A DNA stretch of 64,000 nucleotides, taken from positions 1-64,000 of the forward strand of contig NZ_JACSCX010000011.1 of assembly GCF_014333525.1 (NCBI RefSeq), in the 5' to 3' direction. Of the stretch, positions 9,788-18,748 are shown piece by piece; the stretch's first letter is position 1, and each line of letters opens with the position of its first letter. This stretch comes from Hymenobacter puniceus. GTDB taxonomy: Bacteria > Bacteroidota > Bacteroidia > Cytophagales > Hymenobacteraceae. A model generated the notes under the pieces. It ran no database searches. It was not told the DNA's origin and saw nothing but the letters and a program-made list of their open reading frames with translations. Made by a program: the position numbers and the translations under genes.

Positions 9788-12274
9788 TTATTTCGCGGCC
9801 TGAATATCGGTTACGGCTTTTTCGGCGGCGGCCTGGTTAGCGGCGGCGGCGGGCTTGCCAGCCTGGGCTTTGGCACCGGCCTGCAGCGCCGCAATTACGG
9901 GCTCATCAACGCCGTAGCGCTTGTACTTGATGGCCAGGTCGCGCAGGCGCTCTACGTCTTCGGCAAAGGCCTTGGGGTCGTTGAGGCGAGTGAGCATGAT
10001 GCCCATTCCTTCAAAGTAGCCGAATTTGTTCTGGCCGTCGGCGGCATCGAAGCGGGTGCGCACGTAGTTCCACTGGGCGTCGCCGCCATGCTGGCTGTAG
10101 ACGCTGGCCACCGCCTGGCTGATGCTGGCTTCCTCGGAGTTTTCCAGGGCCTGCGCTTTGCTCAAAGCCAATGCGGGCTTCACCTCAGCCAGCGCCTGCA
10201 GCGCAGCCGCCTGCACCGTGTACGACGGCGCGCTAAGTTGCCGGGTGAACAGCTTTTCGTCTTTCTTATCCTGGAGCTTGGCCAGCGCGGCCAGTTCCGT
10301 GGCCAGGGCGTGCAGGTCCTTTTCGGTGGCTATCCGTTTGCGGAGCGCCGGTGCGGCGTCCTTAGCCACGGCTTTATCGTCGAGCTTCAGGCGCTCAGCC
10401 GCTACCATGCGCAGGTTATTGAACGGGTCGTTGAGGCCGGCCAGCAGCAGCTTGCGGGCGGCGGCATCGGTGGTTTGCTTGGCGTCGGCGGCCAGCAGGG
10501 CCTCACGGCGCGCCACATAGAGCGGGGCGTGGGCGTACTGGTAGGCAAACTCGGCTACCGGCTTGTTGTCGGTTTGCTGCCACACCAGCGTTTTTTCGGC
10601 GTCCACGTCCACTAAATCGGGCTTGGCTGAAAGCGGCATCGTGAAGGTTTGGGTGGCCTGCGTCATCATCACGCGCTGGCGCTGGGGCTTGCCGTTCACG
10701 TAGTAATCAATGGCGAAGGGCAACTGAAACGGCTGGCCGGGCTGGGTCTGCTTTACGGTCACGGACTGCATCTTCTGGGTGGCATCCCAGGCGTAGTCAA
10801 TCGTGACGACGGGGTGACCCGTGCCGAAGTACCACTGATTATAGAACCAGTTCAGATCCTGGCCCGACACGGCCTCCATTGCCAAACGCTGCTGGTGCGC
10901 CTCGCCGTTGCCGAGGGCGTTGTCTTTGAGGTATTTCTGCAGGCCGGCAAAGAATACATCGTCGCCGAGGTAGGTACGCAGCATATCCAAGATGGCGCCG
11001 CCCTTCTGGTAGCTCACCAGGTCAAACATGTCCTCCTTGTCAGCGTAATGGAAGCGGACCAGGTTTTTCTGGGCGTCGGGGGCGCTGCGCAGGTAGTTGC
11101 GCAGGTTGCGGTGGTTGTGCGAGTCGCCGGCGTCGGCGCCGTACTTGTGCTCGGCGTAGAGGCCTTCAGAGAAGTCGGCCATACTCTCGTTCACCGTGAG
11201 GTTGCTCCAGCTTTCAGCCGTCACGTAGTCGCCGAACCACTGGTGAAACAGCTCATGCGCAATGACGGATTCGTTGCTGTATTCGCGGTCCAATAGCTGC
11301 TTGTCGGTCATCTGCACAAACTCGCCGTGCAGCGTGGCCGAGGTGTTTTCCATGGCGCCGCTCACGTAGTCGCGCACCACCACCTGAGCGTACTTGTTCC
11401 ACGGATACTCCACGCCGAGGCGGTTGGAGAAGAACTCCAGCATGTCGGGCGTGTTGCCGAAAATCTGCTTGGCGAAGGGCGCGTATTTAGGCTCCAGGTA
11501 GTAGCTCACTTCTTTGCCGCGCCAGGTCTCCTTATAGATTTTGAAGTCACCGACGGCCATCATAAACAGATAAGGCGCGTGGGGCAGCTCCATCTTCCAG
11601 GTGTCGGTGCGCAGGCCGGGGCCGGCGGGCGTCTGGCTGACGAGGGCGCCGTTGCTGAGCGTCACGTACTTGCTGGGCACCGTCAGGCTGATTTCCGAGG
11701 TGGTTTTCTGGTTGGGCCTATCGATGGTCGGGAACCACGCCGACGAGGCTTCCGTCTCGCCCTGGGTCCAGATCTGCACCGGCTTACCGGCCACGGCGCT
11801 ATCGGGGTTGATGAAGTACAAACCCTTGGCATCGGAAATGGCCGCGCTGCCTGCCACTTTCAGCTCGTCGGGCTTGGCCGTGTACTCGATGTAAACGGTG
11901 TAGCTGGTGCCGGGCGCCATGGCCTTGCCCAGGTAGATGCGCAGGTTGTTTTGGTCGGTGTAGTCGAACTTGAGCGGCGTCAGCTGCTGGCCATTTACCA
12001 ACGCCACCTGCTTGATATCCATACCTTTGGCATCAAGCCGGAGCGAGTCGGTGGCATAGGCGTGCGGCTTCAGCGTCACCCACTCCTTGCCGTAGAGGTA
12101 GCGCTTGGCATAGTCGAAGCGCACATCGAGCTTGGTGTGCACCAGGTCGTTGACTTTGGTGGCAGAAGCGCGGTAGATCTGCAGCGCCGGGTTAGCAGGT
12201 GGGGTTGGCGGAGCCTGTTGGGCCAAGGCCGCCGTGGCCAGCACGCAACCGGCAGCAGTAAGCAGGTTTTTCAT
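9788..12274 (-). CDS. M1-family zinc aminopeptidase, exported
   Basis: An 828-residue gluzincin. The start at 12274 gives a clean signal peptide (MKNLLTAAGCVLATAALAQQ); an upstream in-frame start at 12319 would add 15 residues of poor signal character. It contains the exopeptidase motif GAMEN (306-310) and HELFH (340-344) followed 18 residues later by Glu363 in NES, which gives the full HEXXH-18-E zinc site. The C-terminal third is a helical, HEAT-like region. It should remove N-terminal residues from peptides in the periplasm. It is a single gene with its own promoter (12369-12399) and terminator (9734-9769). Confidence 0.95.
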   Translation of the reverse strand: MKNLLTAAGCVLATAALAQQAPPTPPANPALQIYRASATKVNDLVHTKLDVRFDYAKRYLYGKEWVTLKPHAYATDSLRLDAKGMDIKQVALVNGQQLTPLKFDYTDQNNLRIYLGKAMAPGTSYTVYIEYTAKPDELKVAGSAAISDAKGLYFINPDSAVAGKPVQIWTQGETEASSAWFPTIDRPNQKTTSEISLTVPSKYVTLSNGALVSQTPAGPGLRTDTWKMELPHAPYLFMMAVGDFKIYKETWRGKEVSYYLEPKYAPFAKQIFGNTPDMLEFFSNRLGVEYPWNKYAQVVVRDYVSGAMENTSATLHGEFVQMTDKQLLDREYSNESVIAHELFHQWFGDYVTAESWSNLTVNESMADFSEGLYAEHKYGADAGDSHNHRNLRNYLRSAPDAQKNLVRFHYADKEDMFDLVSYQKGGAILDMLRTYLGDDVFFAGLQKYLKDNALGNGEAHQQRLAMEAVSGQDLNWFYNQWYFGTGHPVVTIDYAWDATQKMQSVTVKQTQPGQPFQLPFAIDYYVNGKPQRQRVMMTQATQTFTMPLSAKPDLVDVDAEKTLVWQQTDNKPVAEFAYQYAHAPLYVARREALLAADAKQTTDAAARKLLLAGLNDPFNNLRMVAAERLKLDDKAVAKDAAPALRKRIATEKDLHALATELAALAKLQDKKDEKLFTRQLSAPSYTVQAAALQALAEVKPALALSKAQALENSEEASISQAVASVYSQHGGDAQWNYVRTRFDAADGQNKFGYFEGMGIMLTRLNDPKAFAEDVERLRDLAIKYKRYGVDEPVIAALQAGAKAQAGKPAAAANQAAAEKAVTDIQAAK

Positions 12275-12607
12275 AATCAGGAAGGGAAAAAAGGGAAGGC
12301 AAAGGCACCACATTGGCACAGAGGCTGCAGCTTCCGCTGGGTTTGCTGTGCGCTAGTATTCATTATTGCAAACATAAGAATCGGTAGTATGCAAAACAAG
12401 GTACTATATATAATATAGCATCACAAAAAGCAATTCTGTAACTCCTTTCGCTGTGCTAGCTGCTGCTCCATACTTATGCAGCACCTCGTTTTAAGTTTAC
12501 AGCAGCACTAAAGGCAAGCCAGATTACTTAAAATTTCCTTGTCTCGGCAGCCACTAGGTTGCTGCTTGCGTACACCCTGTTATCTATTCATTTTAGCTTT
12601 TCGCATC
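12275..12607. other. Divergent intergenic region, AT-rich in part
   Basis: This separates the minus-strand M1 peptidase from the plus-strand small basic gene. It holds the M1 promoter and an AT-rich patch near 12402-12418. No gene is supported. Confidence 0.6.
12369..12399 (-). promoter_or_regulatory. Bacteroidota-type promoter of the M1 peptidase gene
   Basis: Read on the minus strand, TATGTTTG (12369-12376) matches the Bacteroidota -7 box TAnnTTTG. A TTG (12397-12399) lies 20 nt upstream as the -33 element. The start codon is about 95 nt downstream. Confidence 0.55.
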
Positions 12608-12730
12608 ATGGCCCAGACTGCCACCACCCCCAAGCATACCGACCCCGAGACCAAACGCGACGAGAAGAAGAACGAGGAGACGGTGAAAGACAAGCCAGAC
12701 GGCAAAAAGAAAACCACGCAGCAGAAGTAA
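12608..12730 (+). CDS. Small charged hypothetical protein
   Basis: Forty residues, almost entirely Lys, Glu, Asp, Thr, Pro and Gln, with no hydrophobic core, so intrinsically disordered. I prefer the ATG at 12608 to an upstream start at 12539. A strong terminator (12748-12781) follows the stop by 17 nt, which supports a real short transcription unit. Family and function are not recognised. Confidence 0.5.
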   Translation: MAQTATTPKHTDPETKRDEKKNEETVKDKPDGKKKTTQQK

Positions 12731-12747
12731 GCTGCTCCCTGTTCCCT

Positions 12748-12781
12748 AACGCCCGACTTTCTTTGCAGGAAGCCGGGCGTT
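12748..12781 (+). terminator. Rho-independent terminator
   Basis: AACGCCCG (12748-12755) pairs with CGGGCGTT (12774-12781). It lies directly after the 40-residue gene. Confidence 0.7.
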
Positions 12782-12845
12782 TCGTTTGGGGTGCCAGGTG
12801 GCATTTTATCTGGCCTCCTGCTGTTTTGCCCGTACTTTACCATCT

Positions 12846-14159
12846 ATGCCCACCTCAGTCCCTGACCCCACGCAGCTCACCCGCGAGCAGGTGCTTCGCG
12901 CCCTGCGCCAGCTCGACCGTGAAGGCCCACGCATGCCTCTGAGTACCGTATATGACTTGGTGTATCGGGGCCGCCGCTACGCGCCGCGGGCGGTGGCGCA
13001 ACTGGCATTTCGGCTGGCGCTGGGCCAACCCGCAGCTGTGTGGCCGCTGGCCGCCGGCGCTCCTACCAACCGGGTGCTAGAGCAGCTGGACTTCACTATT
13101 GCCACCAAACGACCTACTCTTGCTAATTCTCCTCTGGATGGCGACGTAGCTGCCCAGCAGGATATGCAGGCTCTTTATACTGGCAGGGAAGTCACGCCAA
13201 AAGCGCTGAAGAAAGCAACTCCGCCTAACCCGAAAGCAGCTTTCATACAGGCGTCTGAGCCGGCTGCTGCTTACGAGCTGCCAGCTGCGCCGTATAGCCT
13301 GGAGCAAGCCGCGCAGGAGCTGTTTGTTCCGGAAGATAAGCTGGCAGCTATTCTGGCCGGACTACGCCGCCGCCGCAACCTTATTTTGCAGGGGCCACCC
13401 GGCACGGGCAAAACGTTTCTGGCGCGCCGCCTGGCGTGGCTGGAGCTGGGCACTACCGCCGCCACCAACATAGAACTGGTGCAGTTTCACCCCAGCTACA
13501 GCTACGAAGACTTCGTGCAGGGTTTTCGGCCCGATGCAGACGGCAAATTTCAGCTGCAGGATGGTGTCCTGCCCGATTTCTGCCGCCGGGCAGCTCAACA
13601 CCCAGGCCAGCCTTATTTTCTGCTGGTTGATGAGCTGAACCGGGGCAACCTGAGCCGTATCTTCGGAGAGCTGCTGGTGCTGCTCGAAGCCGACAAGCGG
13701 GGCCCGGCACACGCCGTGCGTCTGCCGTACAGCCCGGCTGGTGCACCCCGATTTTTTGTACCCGAAAACGTGTTCATTATCGGTACTATGAATCTGGCCG
13801 ACCGCAGCCTTGCTCCGCTGGACTATGCGCTACGCCGCCGTTTCGCCTTTGTGGAGCTGGCACCGGAGTTCGGGGCCCCTTTGCAGAAGTTTCTATCGGG
13901 CCGGGGCGTGCCGGCCGCCGTGGTAGAGCGCCTTACTCAGCGGCTTACGGTCCTCAACCGAACTATCAGCGACGACCCTGACTTAGGCACTGCGTTTTGC
14001 ATCGGCCATAGCTACTTCTGCCACCCCCCATCCGACCCGGCAACTGCTGATGCCTGGCTCACCTTAATACTAAAGCAGGAAATAGCGCCGCTGCTCGATG
14101 ACTATTGGCTGGACCAGCCTGCAAAGGCTGCCGCGCAGAAAAAGAAGTTGCTGGCTTAG
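12846..14159 (+). CDS. mcrB: McrB-like AAA+ GTPase restriction subunit
   Basis: A 437-residue protein, start at the ATG 12846. Residues 1-85 form a small alpha/beta N-terminal domain of a type seen before restriction ATPases. Residues about 165-415 form the McrB AAA+ motor. Walker A is LQGPPGTGKTFLARR, followed by VQFHPSYSYEDFVQGFRP. Walker B is YFLLVDELNRGNLSRIFGEL, and GTMNLADRSLAPLD matches the GTP-specificity signature (MNxxDRS) of E. coli McrB. The motor should drive cleavage by the McrC nuclease encoded 11 nt downstream. The N-terminus, which would recognise the modified DNA, is not an obvious known methylcytosine-binding domain. Confidence 0.88.
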   Translation: MPTSVPDPTQLTREQVLRALRQLDREGPRMPLSTVYDLVYRGRRYAPRAVAQLAFRLALGQPAAVWPLAAGAPTNRVLEQLDFTIATKRPTLANSPLDGDVAAQQDMQALYTGREVTPKALKKATPPNPKAAFIQASEPAAAYELPAAPYSLEQAAQELFVPEDKLAAILAGLRRRRNLILQGPPGTGKTFLARRLAWLELGTTAATNIELVQFHPSYSYEDFVQGFRPDADGKFQLQDGVLPDFCRRAAQHPGQPYFLLVDELNRGNLSRIFGELLVLLEADKRGPAHAVRLPYSPAGAPRFFVPENVFIIGTMNLADRSLAPLDYALRRRFAFVELAPEFGAPLQKFLSGRGVPAAVVERLTQRLTVLNRTISDDPDLGTAFCIGHSYFCHPPSDPATADAWLTLILKQEIAPLLDDYWLDQPAKAAAQKKKLLA

Positions 14160-14170
14160 CAAGCGGGCTC

Positions 14171-15250
14171 ATGATTCCGATTCAGAATCTCTACTACCTG
14201 CTGTGCTACGCCTGGAACCGGATGCCGGAGCAAGCCGAGCTACGAGGTATGGAAGCCACCACTTTCCACCGCCCGTTGGAGCTGCTGGCGCACGTGCTGC
14301 TTGCTGGCACGCAACGACTTTTGCGCCAAGGCTTACCAGTTGGCTACTCTGAGCAAGTAGAGACGCTACCAGAATTGCGGGGCCGGGTGCTGCTGGCCCC
14401 TACCCTCGCCCGCAACTTACTGCCGCAGGGGCGCGCTACATGCGCGTACGACACATTGAGTGCCAACACTCCTTTCAGCCAGCTGCTATTGGGCACTTTG
14501 CTGCAACTGGCGCGGCCAAGGCTGCTGCCAGCCACACTGCGGCACAACCTCAAGCATACGCTACGCCGGTTGCCGGCAGCAGTAACGCCCTTACCACTTT
14601 CTGCCGCCACCCTGCGGGCTGTGCGCCGGCTACGGCCTGCCGGGCTACCGGGCTTTCTAGTGAATGTGTGCGAATTGGTGCACCTAAGCGCGCTACCCAA
14701 TCCGGAAGCAACCAGCCAACTCCGCTTTCGCGACTTCCGCCGCAACGAGCAATTAATGGCGCAGTTGTTCGAGCAATTCGTGCGCAACTTCTACCGCCTG
14801 GAGCAGCGCCAGTTCCGGGTGGCCTCGGAAACTATAGCGTGGCAGGCAGAAGCTGAAACAACCGAGGCGCTAGCCCTGCTGCCTACTATGATAACGGACA
14901 CGTCGTTGGAAAGCCCGGAGCGCAAAATCATCCTTGACACGAAGTACTACGCCGCCTCCCTACGCCCCCGCTACGACCAGCAGAAACTGATTTCGCCACA
15001 CCTGTATCAACTCTACGCTTACCTGCAGAACCAGGCCCTGCAGCCTGGCCAACAGTTGGAAGGCATCTTACTTTATCCTGCCGCGGCGCAAACCCTCGAT
15101 GTACGCTACACCTTGGGTGGCCACCCTGTACGCGTTGTGACGGTAGATTTGGCGCAGCCGTGGGCGGACATTGCAGCTGATTTGCTGGGCTTACTTGAAA
15201 ACTCAAATTCACCGCTGGGCACAGCGTTTTCAGGAAATGTGCAGCCCTGA
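14171..15250 (+). CDS. mcrC: McrC-like PD-(D/E)XK nuclease subunit
   Basis: A 359-residue protein starting at 14171 with MIPIQNLYYLLCYAW, the typical McrC opening. The N-terminal part binds the McrB ring. The C-terminal part has a PD-(D/E)XK-type core: an Asp in PTMITD, then ILDTKYY (D-x-K), then QKLISPHLYQLYAY. With McrB it forms a type IV, modification-dependent restriction system that needs no methylase of its own, and none is present here. The 11-nt spacing indicates an operon. Confidence 0.88.
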   Translation: MIPIQNLYYLLCYAWNRMPEQAELRGMEATTFHRPLELLAHVLLAGTQRLLRQGLPVGYSEQVETLPELRGRVLLAPTLARNLLPQGRATCAYDTLSANTPFSQLLLGTLLQLARPRLLPATLRHNLKHTLRRLPAAVTPLPLSAATLRAVRRLRPAGLPGFLVNVCELVHLSALPNPEATSQLRFRDFRRNEQLMAQLFEQFVRNFYRLEQRQFRVASETIAWQAEAETTEALALLPTMITDTSLESPERKIILDTKYYAASLRPRYDQQKLISPHLYQLYAYLQNQALQPGQQLEGILLYPAAAQTLDVRYTLGGHPVRVVTVDLAQPWADIAADLLGLLENSNSPLGTAFSGNVQP

Positions 15251-15335
15251 TATGGCTATTGCGTCAGTAGGTTGTAAATAGAAGTCTTTACGCTTCCCCT
15301 ACCCTTCCAACTCCAATCACCAAACCTGTACTCTT

Positions 15336-16982
15336 TTGAAAAGACGCGACTTTGTGGGCCTCACTGGCCTAGCAACCGGCGCCCTGTTTCTGCCCGCTGT
15401 GCCGGGTCTGAGCGCGACGCCCATAGACCCACTCCAACTGCTGGAAGCCGTAGACCCCGCCATTAAGAAGCGGCTGGCCGATGCGGCGTTGAACGCAGCG
15501 AAATCGGCCGGCGCTACTTATGCCGATGTGCGCATTGGGCGCTACCTCAACCAAAGCATTTTCACCCGCGAAAAGCAGGTGCAGAATATTGCCAGTGGCG
15601 AAAGCTACGGCGCGGGCATTCGCGTTATTGCCAACGGCACTTGGGGGTTTGCTTCTACCAACACCGTGACGGAGGCCGGCCTGGCCAAAGCCGCGCAACT
15701 GGCCGTACAGATTGCCAAGGCCAACGCCAAAGTGCAGAAAGACCAGGTGAAGCTGGCGCCGCAGAACGGGTATGGTGAGGTAAGCTGGAAAACGCCCATC
15801 GAGAAGAATTCCTTTGAGGTGCCCGTGAAAGAAAAAGTGGAGCTGCTGCTGGCCGCCAACGCCAAGGCCCTCGACAACGGCGCGTCGTTCGTCAATTCGG
15901 CTCTATTCCAGATCAACGAGCAGAAGTATTTTGCCAGCACCGACGGCTCTTATATCGACCAGGATATCCACCGCATCTGGCCCACGTTCAGCGCCACGGC
16001 CATCGACCGCAGCACCGGCAAGTTCCGAACCCGTGAGGCCCTGAGTGCGCCCATGGGTCTCGGCTACGAGTACCTCACGCCAAAAGCCGCCGACCGGATC
16101 AACGGCCCGGCCGGCACCGGCCTGATCGGCTACCGCAACTCTTACGACATCCTGGAAGACGCCGCCCTGGCGGCCAAGCAGGCTAAGGAAAAGCTGACGG
16201 CCAAGAGCGTAACGCCCGGCAAGTACGACCTCGTGCTCGACCCCAACCATTTGGGTCTCACGATTCACGAGAGCATCGGCCACGCTACCGAGCTGGACCG
16301 CGTGCTGGGCTATGAAGCCAACTACGCCGGCACCAGCTTTGCTACGCTGGAGTGGAAAGCCAAAAACCTGCCCTACGGCTCCAAGCTGGTCAATATTGTG
16401 GCCGACAAGACGCAGCCCGGCTCGCTGGGCGCGGTCGGCTACGACGACGAAGGTGTGAAAACCGGTCAGTGGGATATTATCAAGGAAGGCAAGCTCGTGG
16501 ATTACCAGAAGATCCGCGACCAGGCGGCCATCGTCGGCCAGGACCACTCCGACGGCTGCTGCTATGCGCAGTCGTGGCAGGATGTGCAGTTCCAGCGCAT
16601 GGCCAACATCAGCCTCAAGCCGGGCACCTCACAGATGAGCGTGGATGACATGGTGCGCGGCGTAGATAAGGGCATCTATATTGCCGGCCGCGGCTCGTTC
16701 AGCATCGACCAGCAGCGCTACAACTTCCAGTTCGGCGGTACCGTGTTCTATGCCATCGAGAAAGGCAAAATAACCGGCATGCTTGAGGACGTGGCGTACC
16801 AAGCCAACACCCAGGAGTTCTGGAACAGCTGCAACGCCATCTGCGACCAGTCGGACTACCGGCTGTTTGGCTCGTTCTTCGACGGCAAGGGCCAGCCCAG
16901 CCAGGTGTCGGCCGTGAGCCACGGCTCCAGCACCACCCGCTTCAACGGTGTCAACATCATCAACACGGCCCGGAAAGTATAG
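15336..16982 (+). CDS. TldD-like metalloprotease with twin-arginine signal (copy 1)
   Basis: A 548-residue TldD/PmbA-family protein, TTG start at 15336. The N-terminus KRRDFVGLTGLATG plus a hydrophobic stretch is a twin-arginine signal, so export of a folded enzyme is expected. The metal site HESIGH is at 311-316, matching the HExxxH of TldD. The C-terminal GKGQP segment aligns with the E. coli TldD region around its metal-ligand cysteine; a cysteine pair (NSCNAIC) lies just before it. All three copies here also have DGCCY. The next gene is a PmbA-like partner (gap 174 nt, filled by a palindrome). In E. coli TldD/TldE removes residues from unfolded peptides and matures microcins; the substrate here is unknown. 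Confidence 0.93.
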   Translation: MKRRDFVGLTGLATGALFLPAVPGLSATPIDPLQLLEAVDPAIKKRLADAALNAAKSAGATYADVRIGRYLNQSIFTREKQVQNIASGESYGAGIRVIANGTWGFASTNTVTEAGLAKAAQLAVQIAKANAKVQKDQVKLAPQNGYGEVSWKTPIEKNSFEVPVKEKVELLLAANAKALDNGASFVNSALFQINEQKYFASTDGSYIDQDIHRIWPTFSATAIDRSTGKFRTREALSAPMGLGYEYLTPKAADRINGPAGTGLIGYRNSYDILEDAALAAKQAKEKLTAKSVTPGKYDLVLDPNHLGLTIHESIGHATELDRVLGYEANYAGTSFATLEWKAKNLPYGSKLVNIVADKTQPGSLGAVGYDDEGVKTGQWDIIKEGKLVDYQKIRDQAAIVGQDHSDGCCYAQSWQDVQFQRMANISLKPGTSQMSVDDMVRGVDKGIYIAGRGSFSIDQQRYNFQFGGTVFYAIEKGKITGMLEDVAYQANTQEFWNSCNAICDQSDYRLFGSFFDGKGQPSQVSAVSHGSSTTRFNGVNIINTARKV

Positions 16983-16991
16983 CAACGGCGA

Positions 16992-17106
16992 CCTCACCCC
17001 CTAGCCCTCTCTCCAAAGGGAGAGGCGGAACTAGCTCTAAAAAGATAGCCCAGCTAAAACACTAGAATTAGAATCCCTCTCCCTTTGGAGAGGGGTTGGG
17101 GTGAGG
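16992..17106. repeat. Palindromic element, CCTCACCCCCTAGCC family
   Basis: Left arm 16992-17025 and right arm 17075-17106 are largely complementary. Each arm also contains an internal CTCTCC/GGAGAG fold. Same family as 22331-22490 and 47661-47782. It fills the gap between the first TldD-like and PmbA-like genes. Confidence 0.85.
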
Positions 17107-17156
17107 CAACTAGAGCTAGGACCCATCAACTCATCGAAAATCAGCACATCAACCCA

Positions 17157-18491
17157 ATGGCAATTCTTTCCAAAGACGAAGCCCAGGCTATCCTAAAAAA
17201 GGTACTGAGCTTTTCCACCGCCGACGAGTGTGAAGCCACGCTCACCGGCGAAACCGGCGGCAACGTCCGCTCCGCCCGCAACTCCATCAGCACCAGCGGC
17301 GCCGTTGATAATGTGAGCATGGCCGTGGAAGCGCGCTTCGGTAAGCGCAGCGGCGTGGCTACCTGCAACGAGTTCGACGACGCCACGCTGCGCCGCTGCG
17401 TGCAGCGGGCCGAAGAAATTGCGCGCCTCGCCCCCGAAAGCCCCGAGTACATGCCGTTCCTGGGTGCCCAGCAGTATGGGTCGGCACCGAAGTCATACGC
17501 GGCCAGCACGGCCGGCATCACACCCGACTACCGCGCCCAGCAGGTGGGAGCCAGCATGAAAATCTGCGACGAGAAAAAACTGTCGTCGGCCGCGTTCCTC
17601 AACGATGGCGCCACCTTCATTGCCAAGCGCAACAGCAAAGGCCTGGAAGCCTACCAGCAACTCACCAACCTGGAGTTTAGCATCACGGTGCGCACCCCCG
17701 ACGGCACCGGCTCGGGCTACGCCACCGCCGACTACAACGATTCCGGCAAGTTCGATGCCGCCGCCCTCACCCGCGTAGCCGCCGATAAGGCCGCCATGTC
17801 GCGCAATGCCAAGGCGCTGGAGCCCGGCAAATACACCGTGATTCTGGAGCCAGCCGCCTTGGTTGCCAACACCGACGCCTCGCTGCTGCAAGCCCTGATG
17901 AGCGCCATGGACGCCCGCAACGCCGACGAAGGCCGCTCATTCCTGAGCAAGAAAGGCGGCGGAAACAAGAAGGGCGAAAAGCTATTTGATGAGCGGGTAA
18001 CCATCTACTCCGACCCGAGCAACCCCGAAATTGCCAGCCTCGGCTTTTCCGGCGACGGCCGCCCACAGAAGAAAACCACCTGGATTGAGAAGGGCGTAGT
18101 GAAGAACCTGTATTCTTCGCGGTTCTGGGCCCAGAAAGCCGGCATTCCGGACCTGCCCCGCCCCGATGGCTGGGTGATGGAAGGCGGCACTCAAAGCGTG
18201 CAGGACATGATCAAGGGCACGGCCAAGGGCATCCTCGTGACGCGCCTGTGGTACATCCGCCCCGTTGATCCGCAGACACTGCTCTACACCGGCCTCACCC
18301 GCGACGGAACGTTTTACATTGAAAACGGCCGCATCAAGCACCCGGTGAAAAACTTCCGCTTCAACGAGTCGCCGATTATCATGCTCAACAACCTGGAAGC
18401 CATCGGCAAGCCGGTGCGCGTGGGTGGCAACCTCGTGCCCCCGCTCAAGATCCGCGACTTCACGTTCACCAGCCTCTCTGACGCGGTGTAG
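17157..18491 (+). CDS. PmbA/TldE-like subunit (copy 1), no signal peptide
   Basis: A 444-residue TldD/PmbA-family protein. I chose the ATG at 17157 because MAILSKDEAQAILKKVL matches the second copy at 22510 exactly; an upstream frame would run into the palindromic element. There is no HExxxH motif and no signal peptide, as expected for the non-catalytic TldE-type subunit. The C-terminal half has the family's glycine-rich fold (EGGTQSVQDMIKGTAKGIL, PPLKIRDFTFTSLSDAV). It probably pairs with a TldD-like protein from this array. Because those carry Tat signals and this does not, co-export as a passenger is possible. Confidence 0.92.
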   Translation: MAILSKDEAQAILKKVLSFSTADECEATLTGETGGNVRSARNSISTSGAVDNVSMAVEARFGKRSGVATCNEFDDATLRRCVQRAEEIARLAPESPEYMPFLGAQQYGSAPKSYAASTAGITPDYRAQQVGASMKICDEKKLSSAAFLNDGATFIAKRNSKGLEAYQQLTNLEFSITVRTPDGTGSGYATADYNDSGKFDAAALTRVAADKAAMSRNAKALEPGKYTVILEPAALVANTDASLLQALMSAMDARNADEGRSFLSKKGGGNKKGEKLFDERVTIYSDPSNPEIASLGFSGDGRPQKKTTWIEKGVVKNLYSSRFWAQKAGIPDLPRPDGWVMEGGTQSVQDMIKGTAKGILVTRLWYIRPVDPQTLLYTGLTRDGTFYIENGRIKHPVKNFRFNESPIIMLNNLEAIGKPVRVGGNLVPPLKIRDFTFTSLSDAV

Positions 18492-18496
18492 AACTG

Positions 18497-18570
18497 TCAT
18501 TCCGACGAAGGAGGAATCTGAACAAAGACGTCTGACGATTTCAACCCAGATTCCCCTTTCGTCGGAATGA
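18497..18570. repeat. Palindromic element, TGTCATTCCGACGAA family
   Basis: TCATTCCGACGAAGGAGGAA (from 18497) pairs with its near complement ending at 18570, with two mismatches over 24 bp. A second, more diverged copy follows at 18656-18734. Confidence 0.8.
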
Positions 18571-18655
18571 TAATCACCCGACAATTTCAGGGTGCAAATC
18601 TCGCCACTCTGGATTATTCGCGGCTATTAGCGCATCGGTTTTTGCTTTTGAATCT

Positions 18656-18734
18656 TGTCATTTCGATAAAAGAGGAATCTGGGTAGAATCGTACATACTA
18701 GTATAATCCAGATTCCTCCTTCGTCGGAATGACA
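18656..18734. repeat. Palindromic element, TGTCATTCCGACGAA family (second copy)
   Basis: Left arm 18656-18682 and right arm 18708-18734 match over 27 bp with four mismatches. The right arm ends 14 nt before the start codon of the second TldD-like gene, so the hairpin would lie in its leader. Confidence 0.8.
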
Positions 18735-18748
18735 GCATCCCTTCTTCC

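Noticed and set aside
9707..12418. Long plus-strand open frames opposite the M1 peptidase (up to about 360 codons)
   Set aside because: They are antisense shadows of a GC-rich gene: Val/Leu/Gly/His/Arg-rich, no domain, and the minus-strand peptidase is complete with all motifs.
17085..17156. N-terminal extension of PmbA1 from an upstream start
   Set aside because: The extension is coded by the palindromic element's right arm; paralogue alignment puts the start at 17157.
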